Shown: positions 8,911-18,303, numbered from the stretch's first letter. The stretch: 64,000 nucleotides of DNA from Anaerorhabdus sp036636695 (GCF_036636695.1 NZ_JAVWNW010000011.1); one strand, 5' to 3'. A program made the numbers and translations. Notes: generated by a model not told the origin, from the sequence alone.

Positions 8911-8923
8911 TTAATAATCACCA

Positions 8924-8957
8924 CTTGAAGTATACCCTAGGGGAACGGTTTAAACAA
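8924..8957. promoter_or_regulatory. Promoter/operator region of the MerR gene
   Basis: On the minus strand TTGTTT (8957-8952) and TATACT (8934-8929) are 17 bp apart, giving a transcript start near 8922, only about a dozen bases before the regulator's ATG. The spacer contains the palindromic core CCCTAGGG (8935-8942), resembling operator cores of MerR-family proteins, so autoregulation is plausible. Confidence 0.5.
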
Positions 8958-9032
8958 GCAAATGTTGTGATTTTGCTAACAAACATATAAAAATTTCACA
9001 AAGTTGAAGAAATTTAGCGTTTTTTTTACTAC

Positions 9033-9063
9033 TTGACTGTCCTTTTAGAGACTCTTTTATAAT
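9033..9063 (+). promoter_or_regulatory. Long-spacer (19 bp) MerR-type promoter of the flavin reductase
   Basis: TTGACT (9033-9038) and TATAAT (9058-9063) are separated by 19 bp, two more than optimal. An imperfect dyad GTC...GAC lies inside the spacer. Over-long spacers with an internal dyad are the hallmark of promoters that MerR-family activators untwist, and such a regulator is encoded divergently next door. Confidence 0.7.
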
Positions 9064-9088
9064 TAATTCACAAGCGGAGGAAAAAGAA

Positions 9089-11104
9089 ATGAAAAAAATT
9101 TTGATTAGTTGTCTTATCTTTTTGATGACAGTATCAACCGTTGGATGTTCTAGCAAAGAAGAAGTATTCGAGGGAACATCAAAGGGTTATGGTGGAGAGG
9201 TTATAGCGAAAGTAACTTTCTCAGGTGACAAGATTAAGAAAATAGAAGTGACAGGTGCAAGTGAAACAGATGGAATTGGATCTGTTGCAATTGAGGAGTT
9301 ACCTGCGAAAATTGTTGAAGCTGGAAACACCGATATTGATGTAAAAACTGGGGCAACAGTAACATCAAATGCAATTTTTGATGCCGTCAACAAAGCGATT
9401 AATTTGAAGAATGGGGTAGCTACTAAACCAATTTCATATACAGCTGGAACCTACACAGGTGTCGGTGCTGGTTATCATGGTGACGTAAAAGTAGAAGTTG
9501 AATTTGATGAAAAAAATATTTTGTCCATTCAAGTCTTAGAACAAAATGAAACCTATGGTATTGGACAAGGAATGGAGACTTCACCAATCGAATCACTTCC
9601 AACAAAAATTATGGAAACACAAGGACTTGGTGTAGATACCGTAACTGGTGCAACTGTGACATCGAACGCAATAATTGAAGCCATAAGTGATGCAGCAACA
9701 CAAGCAGGTGCTGATGCTTCAGCATTAAAAGACATTAAGACAGAAAAGAAAATTCAAGATGAAAGCTATGATGTTGATGTAGTCGTTGTTGGTGCAGGAG
9801 GCGCTGGTCTTGCGGCAGCGATTCGTGCATCAGGTGATGGAGCAGATGTTCTTGTAGTTGAAAAACAAGGTATTGTTGGTGGAGCTACAACACGTTCAGG
9901 TGGAAAAGTGATGGCAGCTGGAACTACTGTTCAAAAGGAAGCTGGGATTACTGACAATGATCAAATGATGTTTGACTATCTTAAGGAAATCGGTGGAGAG
10001 TATATTGATGATACAAAGTTAAAGGCTTTCACAGACAATGCCTTGGATGTATACAATTGGATGGTTGATTTGGGTGTCAATGTTATTGATGTTGAACCAA
10101 TCCATTCATCCATTGAACCAAATCGTGTTCACAACACACTTGGCGGTGGCGGTATGACAGATGGTTTTGGTGGAAATATTATCGTTCCTTTATATGAAGA
10201 ATACAATCGCTTAGATGGTGACATTGTTTATAACACAACAGTGAATGAAATTATCATGAATGAAAATAATGAGGCTGTTGGTGTTGTAGGTGTTAAACCG
10301 GATGGGTCGAAAGTAACAGTTAATGCCAAAGCAGTAATTATTGCAACAGGTGGTTATGCACAAAATAAAGAAATGGTACGCTCTTATGGTGAAGAATTTC
10401 CATTCTATGCGACTTCTGTTCCGGCAGGAAATGTTGGTGATGGAATAAAAATGGTTGAAAAAATAGGTGGACAAATTGAAGACTATCCAGCTGTACAAAC
10501 TGTTTTCTTAGACTTCAACTCAGGAACAGGTATTAATGAAGAAGCTGGATTAATTGTTTCAATGGAAGGGAAACGTGTTGTCAATGAATATAGTTATCAA
10601 TATCATGTAGGAGATGCTTTAGCAAAAGCAGGAAATACAAGTGGATGGTATATTGCAACTGCAAATGATCCAACGCCAACAGTTCAATATGCAATGACAT
10701 TGGATAAAACATTGAAAGCTGCATCAATTGAAGAATTGGCACAATTAATGAATGTTGATGCAAAAACACTTCAAGAAACAATTGATCGATACAATGGATT
10801 TGCGGCAAATAAAAAAGATGAAGATTTTAATAAGCCAGCTGACTATTTATATCCAATTGAAGGAGATCAATATTATGCATTAAAATTAATGCCAGCAGTA
10901 ACAGTTACCTTTGGAGGAATTGTGATTGATGAGAATGCACAAGTTTTAGATAGCAATAATCAGCCAATCGCAAATCTATATGCTGCTGGAGAAACAGCAT
11001 TTCCTGGATTGTTTGGAACAGAATATCCAGGATGTGGTGTCGCAATTTCAGGTAGTGTTTACTTTGGATTAGTTGCGGGAGAAAATGCTGCAAAGTTGAA
11101 ATAA
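9089..11104 (+). CDS. Exported FMN-binding, FAD-dependent reductase (fumarate reductase/urocanate reductase superfamily) lipoprotein
   Basis: Residues 1-20 are a lipoprotein signal ending in TVGC20. Two FMN-binding domains follow, each with the ApbE flavinylation motif: DVKTGAT (Thr90) and DTVTGAT (Thr189). From about residue 228 a flavoprotein domain begins with VDVVVVGAGGAGLAAAIRAS, which binds FAD. The layout is that of extracytoplasmic reductases using small organic molecules as electron acceptors in anaerobes, fed through covalent FMN. The C-terminal motif that in fumarate reductases reads NRLGGNA, with a substrate-binding Arg, is here TEYPGCGVA, so fumarate is an unlikely substrate; the true acceptor is unknown. 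The gene stands alone, divergent from a MerR regulator. A GCGGAGGA ribosome binding site is present. No ApbE gene is in the window. Confidence 0.88.
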   Translation: MKKILISCLIFLMTVSTVGCSSKEEVFEGTSKGYGGEVIAKVTFSGDKIKKIEVTGASETDGIGSVAIEELPAKIVEAGNTDIDVKTGATVTSNAIFDAVNKAINLKNGVATKPISYTAGTYTGVGAGYHGDVKVEVEFDEKNILSIQVLEQNETYGIGQGMETSPIESLPTKIMETQGLGVDTVTGATVTSNAIIEAISDAATQAGADASALKDIKTEKKIQDESYDVDVVVVGAGGAGLAAAIRASGDGADVLVVEKQGIVGGATTRSGGKVMAAGTTVQKEAGITDNDQMMFDYLKEIGGEYIDDTKLKAFTDNALDVYNWMVDLGVNVIDVEPIHSSIEPNRVHNTLGGGGMTDGFGGNIIVPLYEEYNRLDGDIVYNTTVNEIIMNENNEAVGVVGVKPDGSKVTVNAKAVIIATGGYAQNKEMVRSYGEEFPFYATSVPAGNVGDGIKMVEKIGGQIEDYPAVQTVFLDFNSGTGINEEAGLIVSMEGKRVVNEYSYQYHVGDALAKAGNTSGWYIATANDPTPTVQYAMTLDKTLKAASIEELAQLMNVDAKTLQETIDRYNGFAANKKDEDFNKPADYLYPIEGDQYYALKLMPAVTVTFGGIVIDENAQVLDSNNQPIANLYAAGETAFPGLFGTEYPGCGVAISGSVYFGLVAGENAAKLK

Positions 11105-11114
11105 AAAATTGAAA

Positions 11115-11153
11115 GTGTAAATGACCTTTTAAAGCCATTTATGCTTTTTTTTT
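11115..11153 (+). terminator. Terminator after the flavin reductase
   Basis: Nine-pair stem GTGTAAATG/CATTTATGC (two G-U pairs) with a 12-nt loop and a run of nine T. Confidence 0.8.
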
Positions 11154-11223
11154 ATTTTTCTAAACGCTTTATTTTCAAAAAAACACCATTTTGAGATATA
11201 CTTATAGGCGAGGAGTAATGCTT

Positions 11224-12582
11224 ATGAATTATTTTGAACTGAGAGAACAATATCCAACATTTATTTATCATGGTTTTGAGATAGAAGAAACAGACCATGA
11301 TTTTAAAATTACATATGATTTTGAAACGGTAGGGCTTGAAAGATTCAATCCTACCTATACGTTACCAAAGAGTGGAACTATGCAATATCGTAACTCGAAG
11401 GTTGTTAAAGAGATGGTATTTTCATTAGGGATGGTAGAAATTGCAAGTTATTGGAAATGTACTTGTTCACCGCAATTGATTGTTAAATGTGGAGCATTAA
11501 CAAATGCTCAAGTTGCATGGTGGAAAAAATTGTATTTTCATGGTCTTGGAGAATTCTTTTATATGAATGATATCGAACCTAAAATGGAAGATTTCATCAA
11601 CATCAATTGTGAAGGCGAAGAAATTTGTGGTGAAGAATTATTTCAAACTAATCACGGACAAATTATTCCAGTTGGTGGTGGTAAAGATTCTTTTGTGACT
11701 TTGGAAATTTTAAAAGATGCAGGAGATAATAATACATTTATTATAAATTCAGTGATGTCGGCAATTCATGCAAGTGAGGCAGCAGGCTATAAGGATAAAT
11801 TACTTTACGTTGAAAGAACACTTGATTCAAGAATGTTGGAACTTAATAAACGTGGATTTTTAAATGGTCATACACCATTCTCTGCAATGGTTGCGTTTTC
11901 TTCTGTTTTGACAGCTGTACTCAATCAAAAAAAGTATATCTGCCTATCGAATGAATCAAGCGCAAATGAGTCAACAGTTGCGAATGCTTCAATAAATCAT
12001 CAGTATTCAAAGAGTTTTGAATTTGAAAAAGATTTTCATGAATACTGTGAAGAATATTTAACACGTGACGTACAATATTTTAGTTTATTGAGACCACTAA
12101 GTGAATTACAAATCGCTAAGATATTTAGTACATTAAAGGAATATCATTCCGTATTTAAAAGTTGCAATGTTGGAAGCAAAAAAGAGATTTGGTGTAATAA
12201 CTGCGCTAAATGTTTATTTGTATATATTCTTATGTCAGCTTTTTTAGAGGATGAAGAATGTGTTGCGATTTTTGGTGAAAATTTATTAGATAAACAAGAA
12301 TTGCTTTCTATTTTTGAAGAATTATGTGGCTTAAGTGAAAACAAACCATTTGAGTGTGTTGGAACTCGCGAAGAAGTACAAATTGCACTTTCATTAGGAG
12401 TTGTAAAGCGTGAAACAGAGGGTAAGGACTTGAGTTGGCTATATCGTTATTATGATTCATTAGGATTAGTTAAACGTGATATTGATTTAAGAGAAATTAA
12501 ATATGAATGGAATAATGAACATTATGTTCCTAGTGAATTCATTCTATATATCAAAGCTAAGTTGGAGGAGTCTTTCTTATGA
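11224..12582 (+). CDS. murL: UDP-MurNAc-L-Ala-L-Glu epimerase MurL
   Basis: MurL inverts the terminal L-Glu of UDP-MurNAc-L-Ala-L-Glu to D-Glu with ATP, so that peptidoglycan precursor can be made without free D-glutamate. The protein (452 aa from ATG 11224) shares segment after segment with the Xanthomonas enzyme as I recall it: HGLGEFFY, the P-loop-like GGGKDS (151-156), ELNKRGFLNGHTP, NHQYSKS, YFSLLRPLSEL, the cysteine cluster WCNNCAKC (C324, C327, C330), IFGENLLD and PFECVG. AGGAG at 11211-11215 is 8 bases before ATG 11224; the ATG at 11218 is too close. The stop overlaps the start of murD2 (ATGA), so the two are coupled, exactly the pairing known for this pathway. Rare outside Xanthomonadaceae and some actinobacteria in my knowledge. 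Confidence 0.9.
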   Translation: MNYFELREQYPTFIYHGFEIEETDHDFKITYDFETVGLERFNPTYTLPKSGTMQYRNSKVVKEMVFSLGMVEIASYWKCTCSPQLIVKCGALTNAQVAWWKKLYFHGLGEFFYMNDIEPKMEDFININCEGEEICGEELFQTNHGQIIPVGGGKDSFVTLEILKDAGDNNTFIINSVMSAIHASEAAGYKDKLLYVERTLDSRMLELNKRGFLNGHTPFSAMVAFSSVLTAVLNQKKYICLSNESSANESTVANASINHQYSKSFEFEKDFHEYCEEYLTRDVQYFSLLRPLSELQIAKIFSTLKEYHSVFKSCNVGSKKEIWCNNCAKCLFVYILMSAFLEDEECVAIFGENLLDKQELLSIFEELCGLSENKPFECVGTREEVQIALSLGVVKRETEGKDLSWLYRYYDSLGLVKRDIDLREIKYEWNNEHYVPSEFILYIKAKLEESFL

Positions 12583-13889
12583 GAAGAGAAGAATTAAGTA
12601 AACAATTTTCTAACAAAAAGGTATTGATATGGGGATTTGGATTAGAAGGTAAATCAACACTCAATTTTTTAAAAAAACATGGAGATAATACAATAATAGA
12701 AATTGCGGATGATAAAGAACTCCAAGTAGAAGGTTTTAAGACAATGCTTACTTCTAATGTTGATTTCAATATTTATGACATAATTATGAAGAGTCCTGGA
12801 ATTGTAATAGAGGATGAGTTATTTCCATTTGATAAGTTGTGTAGTCAATCTCAGTTATTTTTAGAAAAATATCGCAATCAAATTATTGGAATTACTGGTA
12901 CGAAGGGAAAGAGTACTACAAGTTCTCTTTTATATCATGTACTAAAAGAAAATTGTAACTCGGTGTTTTTAGTTGGAAATATTGGGGTGCCTTGCTTTGA
13001 TATTATTGATGAAATTGAAGTTGATTCTAAAATTGTCTTTGAAGTATCATGTCATCAATTAGAATATGCAACAGTTTCACCACATATTGCAGTTTTATTG
13101 AATTTATATGAAGAACATATAGATCATTATGGTACATTTGAAAAATATATTGCAGCTAAAGAAAAGATATTCACGAATCAATGTGAAGGTGATGTGGCAA
13201 TTATCAATCTGCAATGCTTTGATCAAGTAAAAAAAGCACCTCATTGTTTAACATGTTCAATGGATAATCGAGGTGATATTTATGCTGAAGATAATACACT
13301 TATAAATCCATTTTCAAAAATAGTTGTGGATGAAAATAAAGTTAGTTTATTAGGACATCATAATTTTTATAATATGGCAATTGTGTATATAATTGCACAT
13401 CATTATTTTGGGGTGAGGGATGAATCATTCTTAGAAGCAATCGCAACATTTAAAACTTTACCACATCGCTTACAAAATATTGGAATTATAGAGGGTGTAC
13501 GTTATGTTGATGATTCTATCTCGACAATATGTCAATCTACAATTCAAGCGATTGAATCTTTAAATGATGTAGATACAGTGCTAGTAGGAGGATTAGATCG
13601 TGGTATTGACTATAATCCATTGATTGATTTCTTGGCAATAAGTAAAGTTTCAAATATTATTTTTATGTATGCTTCGGGTAAACGTATTTATGATGAATGG
13701 TGCAAAAGAGTGGACAAATCTGCCTTTGTTGTAGAAAATTTAAAAGATGCAGTGAAAATTGCAAAGAATGTAACAACGAAAGGTAAAACATGTTTATTAT
13801 CACCAGCTGCGGCAAGTTATGGTTATTTTAAAAACTTTGAAGAACGTGGTGATGTGTTTCAAGAATTGGTAAAGAAAAATGCGATATAA
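12579..13889 (+). CDS. murD2: MurD2-type UDP-MurNAc-L-Ala:L-glutamate ligase
   Basis: Mur ligase family member that, in the MurL pathway, adds L-Glu rather than D-Glu to UDP-MurNAc-L-Ala. The 436-aa protein shows the three-domain plan: a Rossmann-like N domain (KVLIWGFGLEGKSTLNFLKK), the ATP-binding loop GTKGKST (107-113) in the central domain with the metal-site region FEVSCHQLEY and LNLYEEHIDHYG, and a C-terminal domain beginning near LPHRLQNIG with VDDSISTICQSTI. The N-terminal WGFGLEGKS is closer to MurD2 than to MurD. Linkage to murL supports L-Glu specificity; an ordinary MurD is the alternative. It overlaps recJ by 11 bases. Confidence 0.85.
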   Translation: MRREELSKQFSNKKVLIWGFGLEGKSTLNFLKKHGDNTIIEIADDKELQVEGFKTMLTSNVDFNIYDIIMKSPGIVIEDELFPFDKLCSQSQLFLEKYRNQIIGITGTKGKSTTSSLLYHVLKENCNSVFLVGNIGVPCFDIIDEIEVDSKIVFEVSCHQLEYATVSPHIAVLLNLYEEHIDHYGTFEKYIAAKEKIFTNQCEGDVAIINLQCFDQVKKAPHCLTCSMDNRGDIYAEDNTLINPFSKIVVDENKVSLLGHHNFYNMAIVYIIAHHYFGVRDESFLEAIATFKTLPHRLQNIGIIEGVRYVDDSISTICQSTIQAIESLNDVDTVLVGGLDRGIDYNPLIDFLAISKVSNIIFMYASGKRIYDEWCKRVDKSAFVVENLKDAVKIAKNVTTKGKTCLLSPAAASYGYFKNFEERGDVFQELVKKNAI

Positions 13890-15468
13890 CAAAATAGAAA
13901 ATGATTATACAAGTTATGCAGAACAAGTTAAGACCAGCACTTTAGTTAGCAAAGTGTTGGCTTTTCGTAATTGTACAGAAAATGAAATTGAACAATTGTT
14001 CTATCAACCTACGCATTTGAGCGAAAATAAATCTTCAATACTTCAAACAATTGTTGAACGTATTCAACTTGCAAAGAAAAATAATGAAAAAGTATTTGTA
14101 GGTGGAGATTATGATGCGGATGGTTTATGCGCTACAACGATTATGGTAGACACCCTTAATCGATTAGGTATAGAAAATGGGTATTATATTCCAAATCGTT
14201 TTAAAGATGGATATGGGTTAAATACAAAAGTTGTAAAACAAGCATATGAAAAAGGATATACACTTATTATCACTGTTGATAATGGTGTTAAAGCTTATGA
14301 AGCATGTGATTTAGCAAGTGAGTTAGGAATTGAAGTTATTATTTTGGATCATCATGAATTGGAGGAATTACCTACAAGTTATGCAATTCTTCATCCGGAT
14401 TACCTTGATGCACAATTTAAGGGTTTATCAGGTGCAGGAATTACACTTCAGGTTGCTAAAGAATTAGTGGGTGAAAATGATTTACATATCGCATTAGCAG
14501 CTGTTGCAACATTGGGGGATGTTATGCGTTTATGGAATGAAAATCGGATTATTGTTCGATTAGGATTAAAACGCATTAATGAGTCCAAAGTTCCACATTT
14601 ATCAGCTTTGTTAGATACTCCACATAAAACGGTAACTGAGAAAGACTTAGCCTTTCAAATCGTTCCTAAATTAAATGCAGTAGGACGATTACAAGAAATT
14701 GCGAATCCGAATAATGTTGTGAAATATTTTCTACAAAATAATCCACAAGAAATTCAAAAGTTTGCGAGTCAAATGATTCATATTAATAATCAAAGAAAAG
14801 AAATTACATTACAAATGAATGTTTTAGCTGAAAAAAAGGATTTAAATGATGATTTTATCATTCTCCATGATGAGCGATTCCATGAAGGTTTAGTTGGTTT
14901 GTTAGCTGGCAAAATTGCGAGTAAGTATAATAAACCGACACTCATATTTACTGAAAATGATGGAATGTATAAAGGTAGTGGACGTAGCGCACTAGGGTTT
15001 GATTTATATAGTTTCTTTCAAGAAGATTTTGAAGAGTTTAAAAGTTTTGGTGGACATCGTGATGCAATAGGCTGTTCAATAGATAAAGAAAATTTTGATT
15101 CGTTTTTACAGAAAGTTAGAAATAAATACAGCTTAGTAGAAATCAATCGTGATCCAGTAGAAGATGTATGTTTGATTCATAGTGATGATATCACACTAGA
15201 ATCAGTTGAAGAATATCTACAACTTGCACCCTTTGGACAAGGATTCAAAGATGTATGTTTTGCGATTGAAGGATTGAAAGTAAAAAGCAAGCAATTGATT
15301 AAAGGAAAATTCTTAAAAATTACATTTGAGAATAAAATTGATTCAATCTGGTTTGATTATGATGGTGTATCTGAAATTGGTGAAGTTAAAACGGTTATTG
15401 GAGAATTAAGTATTAATGAATTCAATGGGCGCAAAAAATGTTCAATACTCATTAAAAACATAGATTAA
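13879..15468 (+). CDS. recJ: Single-stranded-DNA-specific exonuclease RecJ
   Basis: 5'-3' exonuclease for recombination and mismatch repair, Mn-dependent, cytoplasmic. The DHH-family motifs are clear: GGDYDADG (D77, D79, D81), the DHH at 157-159 and the DHHA1 motif SFGGHRDAIGCS in the C-terminal half, followed by an OB-like region. At 529 aa it is somewhat shorter than many RecJ proteins but lacks no core motif. Its order before apt and relA is the same as in Bacillus. The start overlaps the end of murD2, so it is transcribed with the murL-murD2 pair. Confidence 0.93.
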   Translation: MRYNKIENDYTSYAEQVKTSTLVSKVLAFRNCTENEIEQLFYQPTHLSENKSSILQTIVERIQLAKKNNEKVFVGGDYDADGLCATTIMVDTLNRLGIENGYYIPNRFKDGYGLNTKVVKQAYEKGYTLIITVDNGVKAYEACDLASELGIEVIILDHHELEELPTSYAILHPDYLDAQFKGLSGAGITLQVAKELVGENDLHIALAAVATLGDVMRLWNENRIIVRLGLKRINESKVPHLSALLDTPHKTVTEKDLAFQIVPKLNAVGRLQEIANPNNVVKYFLQNNPQEIQKFASQMIHINNQRKEITLQMNVLAEKKDLNDDFIILHDERFHEGLVGLLAGKIASKYNKPTLIFTENDGMYKGSGRSALGFDLYSFFQEDFEEFKSFGGHRDAIGCSIDKENFDSFLQKVRNKYSLVEINRDPVEDVCLIHSDDITLESVEEYLQLAPFGQGFKDVCFAIEGLKVKSKQLIKGKFLKITFENKIDSIWFDYDGVSEIGEVKTVIGELSINEFNGRKKCSILIKNID

Positions 15469-15517
15469 AGAAGTTTAATGGTGTATAATTATACCGTTAT
15501 TAGGAGGCTTACAACCA

Positions 15518-16033
15518 ATGGATTTAAAGAAATATATAGCGGAAATTCAAGATTTCCCAATTGAAGGAGTATTGTTTCGTGATATTACACCATTAATGAA
15601 TGATGGTGCGGCTTTTTATGAAGCGACTCGACAAATACAAGCATTTGCTGAAAAAGTAGGTGCTGAAGTTATTGTTGGTCCTGAATCAAGAGGGTTTATT
15701 TTTGGATGTCCGGTAGCTGTAAATATGAAAATCGGATTTGTTCCTGTGCGTAAGCCAGGAAAACTCCCTCGTGAAACGATTAGTTACAAATATGATTTAG
15801 AATATGGTTCAAATGAATTACATATGCATGCAGATTCAATTCGAAAAGGTCAAAAGGTATTAATCGTTGATGATTTACTTGCGACTGGTGGAACGGTTGA
15901 AGCAACAATTAGACTTGTTGAACAAATGGGTGGAGAAGTTGTAGGATGTGCATTCCTTATTGAACTACTAGGATTAGAAGGTCGCAAAGCATTAGAAAAC
16001 TATAATGTCTTTACGGTTATGTCTTACGAATAA
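15518..16033 (+). CDS. apt: Adenine phosphoribosyltransferase
   Basis: Purine salvage: converts adenine and PRPP to AMP. The 171-aa length is standard. It has FPIEGVLFRDITPLM at the N terminus, VGPESRGFIFG in the hood region and the PRPP loop VLIVDDLLATGGT. AGGAGG precedes ATG 15518 and a TATAAT lies about 30 bases upstream, so it may have its own promoter besides read-through from recJ. The recJ-apt-relA order is widely conserved in Firmicutes. Confidence 0.96.
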   Translation: MDLKKYIAEIQDFPIEGVLFRDITPLMNDGAAFYEATRQIQAFAEKVGAEVIVGPESRGFIFGCPVAVNMKIGFVPVRKPGKLPRETISYKYDLEYGSNELHMHADSIRKGQKVLIVDDLLATGGTVEATIRLVEQMGGEVVGCAFLIELLGLEGRKALENYNVFTVMSYE

Positions 16034-16035
16034 AT

Positions 16036-16062
16036 AACCGGAGAGAAATCTTCGGTTTTTTA
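16036..16062 (+). terminator. Hairpin terminator/attenuator between apt and relA
   Basis: Nine-pair stem AACCGGAGA/TCTTCGGTT capped by a GAAA tetraloop and followed by a short T run. No clear promoter lies between it and relA, so partial read-through is expected. Confidence 0.7.
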
Positions 16063-16081
16063 CAAGAAAGGAGGAGGAATT

Positions 16082-18292
16082 ATGTCAACATCCACAAAGA
16101 AAATGGTTGTTAAAGAAGATATCTTAAATGCTTGTAAACAATATATTCATAATGAAGATAGTTTGAAGCTCATTGAGAAATCAATTGACTATGCAACTAA
16201 GATGCATGATGGCCAATTTCGTAAAAGTGGTGAGCCATATATTATCCATGCATTAAATGTTGGATATATTTTAGCTGTGCTTCATTGTGGACCAAGAACG
16301 ATTGCTGCTGGAATGCTGCATGATGTTTTAGAAGATTGTGATATTCCTCGTGAAACTCTTGTAAAGGAATTCGATGAAGAAGTTACTGCACTTGTTGAAA
16401 GTGTAACTAAAATCGGTAATATTCAATTCAAAGATGAAAAAGAATACCTTGCCGCAAACCATCGTAAAATATTTATTGCGATGGCAAATGATATTCGCGT
16501 TATTTTAATTAAACTTGTCGATCGTTTGCATAACATGCGGACACTTCAATACATGACGGAAGAAAAACAAAAACGTATTGCTGCTGAAACACTTGAAGTT
16601 TATGCACCAATTGCTCATCGACTAGGTATTAGCGAAATAAAAAATGAATTAGAAGATCTAAGTTTCTTTTATTTAGATCGTGAGATGTATTATCAAATTG
16701 CACATCTTGTTGAAGCGAAAAAAGCGGAACGTGATGATCAAGTTAAGCATATGATTTCTGATATATCAGATTTATTAGGTAAAAATAAAATAGAGTTTAG
16801 AATTTTTGGCCGAAGTAAACACTTGTATAGTATCTACAAGAAGATGAAAACAAAAAATAAACGTTTTGAAGAAATTCTTGATTTATTAGCGATTCGTATT
16901 GTTACAAAAACGGAATTAAACTGTTATGAAGTTCTAGGATATATTCATGCGACATATCGCCCAATTCCTGGAAGATTAAAAGATTATATTGCAATGCCAA
17001 AGATGAACATGTATCAATCCTTACATACAACGATTGTAGGCGATGATGGAAGAATATTTGAAGTACAAATACGTACTGAAGAAATGGATTCAATTGCTGA
17101 ACAAGGGGTTGCAGCTCACTGGCGTTATAAAGAAGGTTCTAAATACGATTCACGTCGTGAACAAAAAGAAATTGAAGAGAAACTTACATGGTTTAAAGAT
17201 TTTGCAATGTTGATGGATGGACAAGAAGATGACAATCCAGTTGCATATATGGATACCCTTCAAAAGGATGTTTTTGAAGCTAATGTATATGTTATGACAC
17301 CTAATGGAAGAGTTATTGACTTACCAAATGGTTCTACACCTATTGATTTTGCATATCGCGTTCATACAGAAGTAGGACATGCTTGTGTAGGGGCAATTGT
17401 TAATGAAACATTAGTTCCTTTAAATACTATTTTAAAGACTGGTGATGTTGTACAAATTAGAACATCTAAACAATTCTCAGGGCCAAGTGAAGATTGGCTG
17501 AAAGTTGTAAAAACAAATCAAGCAAAATCAAAAATCAAAAATTACTTGATGAGAAAAGAAATTGAACGTCGTCAAGAAAAGATTGAAGTTGGTGAACAAA
17601 TCATACGAGATGAATTAAGAAAACGTGGATTTGATGATAAAGAATATATGGAAAAGAAGAAATTCGAATCAATATTCAATCATTTCCAAGTAAACAACTA
17701 TGTTGATTTCATGTATGCTATAGCTGTAAAATCAATATCACCACCAAGTGTTGTTGAAAAGCTAACGAATCAAAAACGTAGTGTTCTTGAAACAAATGCC
17801 TTATCAAAATTGTTGAATAAAGAATTCTCATCAAAGAAATCAACATCAAAATCTGGTCTTAAAGTTTCCGGAGTGGATTCAATGATGATGTCACTTGCAG
17901 GATGTTGTAGCCCTGTATTAGGTGATGAAATCATAGGATATATTACAAAGGGACAAGGAGTTAAAGTTCATCGTGTAGATTGTCCAAATGTTCAAAATAC
18001 CAAATCAAGATTAATAGCGGTTGAGTGGGATGAAACAATTTCTAAACAACAATATGAATCTAATTTGACAGTATTAGCACATGATCGAAATTTCTTGCTT
18101 ACAGATATCGTTACAGTTATTTCACAATGTAAAGGAAATATGACAGCTGTGAGTTGTGTTGTTAATGGTGAGGACTTAACTGCAACAGCGAAGATGAGTA
18201 TACTTGTCAGTGATATTGAGCATTTAAAAAATATTATTGCAAATCTAAAGAAAGTAAATAGCGTAATTTCTGTAGAAAGACAGATTTTATAG
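16082..18292 (+). CDS. relA: Bifunctional (p)ppGpp synthetase/hydrolase (Rel)
   Basis: Makes and degrades the alarmone (p)ppGpp in the stringent response. The 736-aa protein has the complete long-Rel architecture: an N-terminal HD hydrolase domain (AGMLHDVLEDCDI and VDRLHNMRTL, which appear intact), the synthetase domain (GRSKHLYSIYKKM, LLAIRI, YQSLHTTIVG), a TGS domain (VYVMTPNGRVIDLPNGSTPIDFAY), a Cys-containing helical region (SLAGCCSPVLGDEI) and a C-terminal ACT domain (LLTDIVTVISQCKGN). The HD and synthetase motifs imply both activities. A strong GGAGGAGG ribosome binding site precedes the ATG. Confidence 0.96.
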   Translation: MSTSTKKMVVKEDILNACKQYIHNEDSLKLIEKSIDYATKMHDGQFRKSGEPYIIHALNVGYILAVLHCGPRTIAAGMLHDVLEDCDIPRETLVKEFDEEVTALVESVTKIGNIQFKDEKEYLAANHRKIFIAMANDIRVILIKLVDRLHNMRTLQYMTEEKQKRIAAETLEVYAPIAHRLGISEIKNELEDLSFFYLDREMYYQIAHLVEAKKAERDDQVKHMISDISDLLGKNKIEFRIFGRSKHLYSIYKKMKTKNKRFEEILDLLAIRIVTKTELNCYEVLGYIHATYRPIPGRLKDYIAMPKMNMYQSLHTTIVGDDGRIFEVQIRTEEMDSIAEQGVAAHWRYKEGSKYDSRREQKEIEEKLTWFKDFAMLMDGQEDDNPVAYMDTLQKDVFEANVYVMTPNGRVIDLPNGSTPIDFAYRVHTEVGHACVGAIVNETLVPLNTILKTGDVVQIRTSKQFSGPSEDWLKVVKTNQAKSKIKNYLMRKEIERRQEKIEVGEQIIRDELRKRGFDDKEYMEKKKFESIFNHFQVNNYVDFMYAIAVKSISPPSVVEKLTNQKRSVLETNALSKLLNKEFSSKKSTSKSGLKVSGVDSMMMSLAGCCSPVLGDEIIGYITKGQGVKVHRVDCPNVQNTKSRLIAVEWDETISKQQYESNLTVLAHDRNFLLTDIVTVISQCKGNMTAVSCVVNGEDLTATAKMSILVSDIEHLKNIIANLKKVNSVISVERQIL

Positions 18293-18303
18293 GAGGAAAA
18301 GAA

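Noticed and set aside
9187..9735. FMN-domain repeats as a mobile or tandem repeat region
   Set aside because: The two similar stretches are simply two homologous FMN-binding domains in one protein, diverged beyond a DNA-level repeat.
10211..10808. Minus-strand reading frames inside the flavin reductase gene
   Set aside because: Low-complexity, His/Ile/Tyr-rich translations typical of antisense frames in AT-rich genes.
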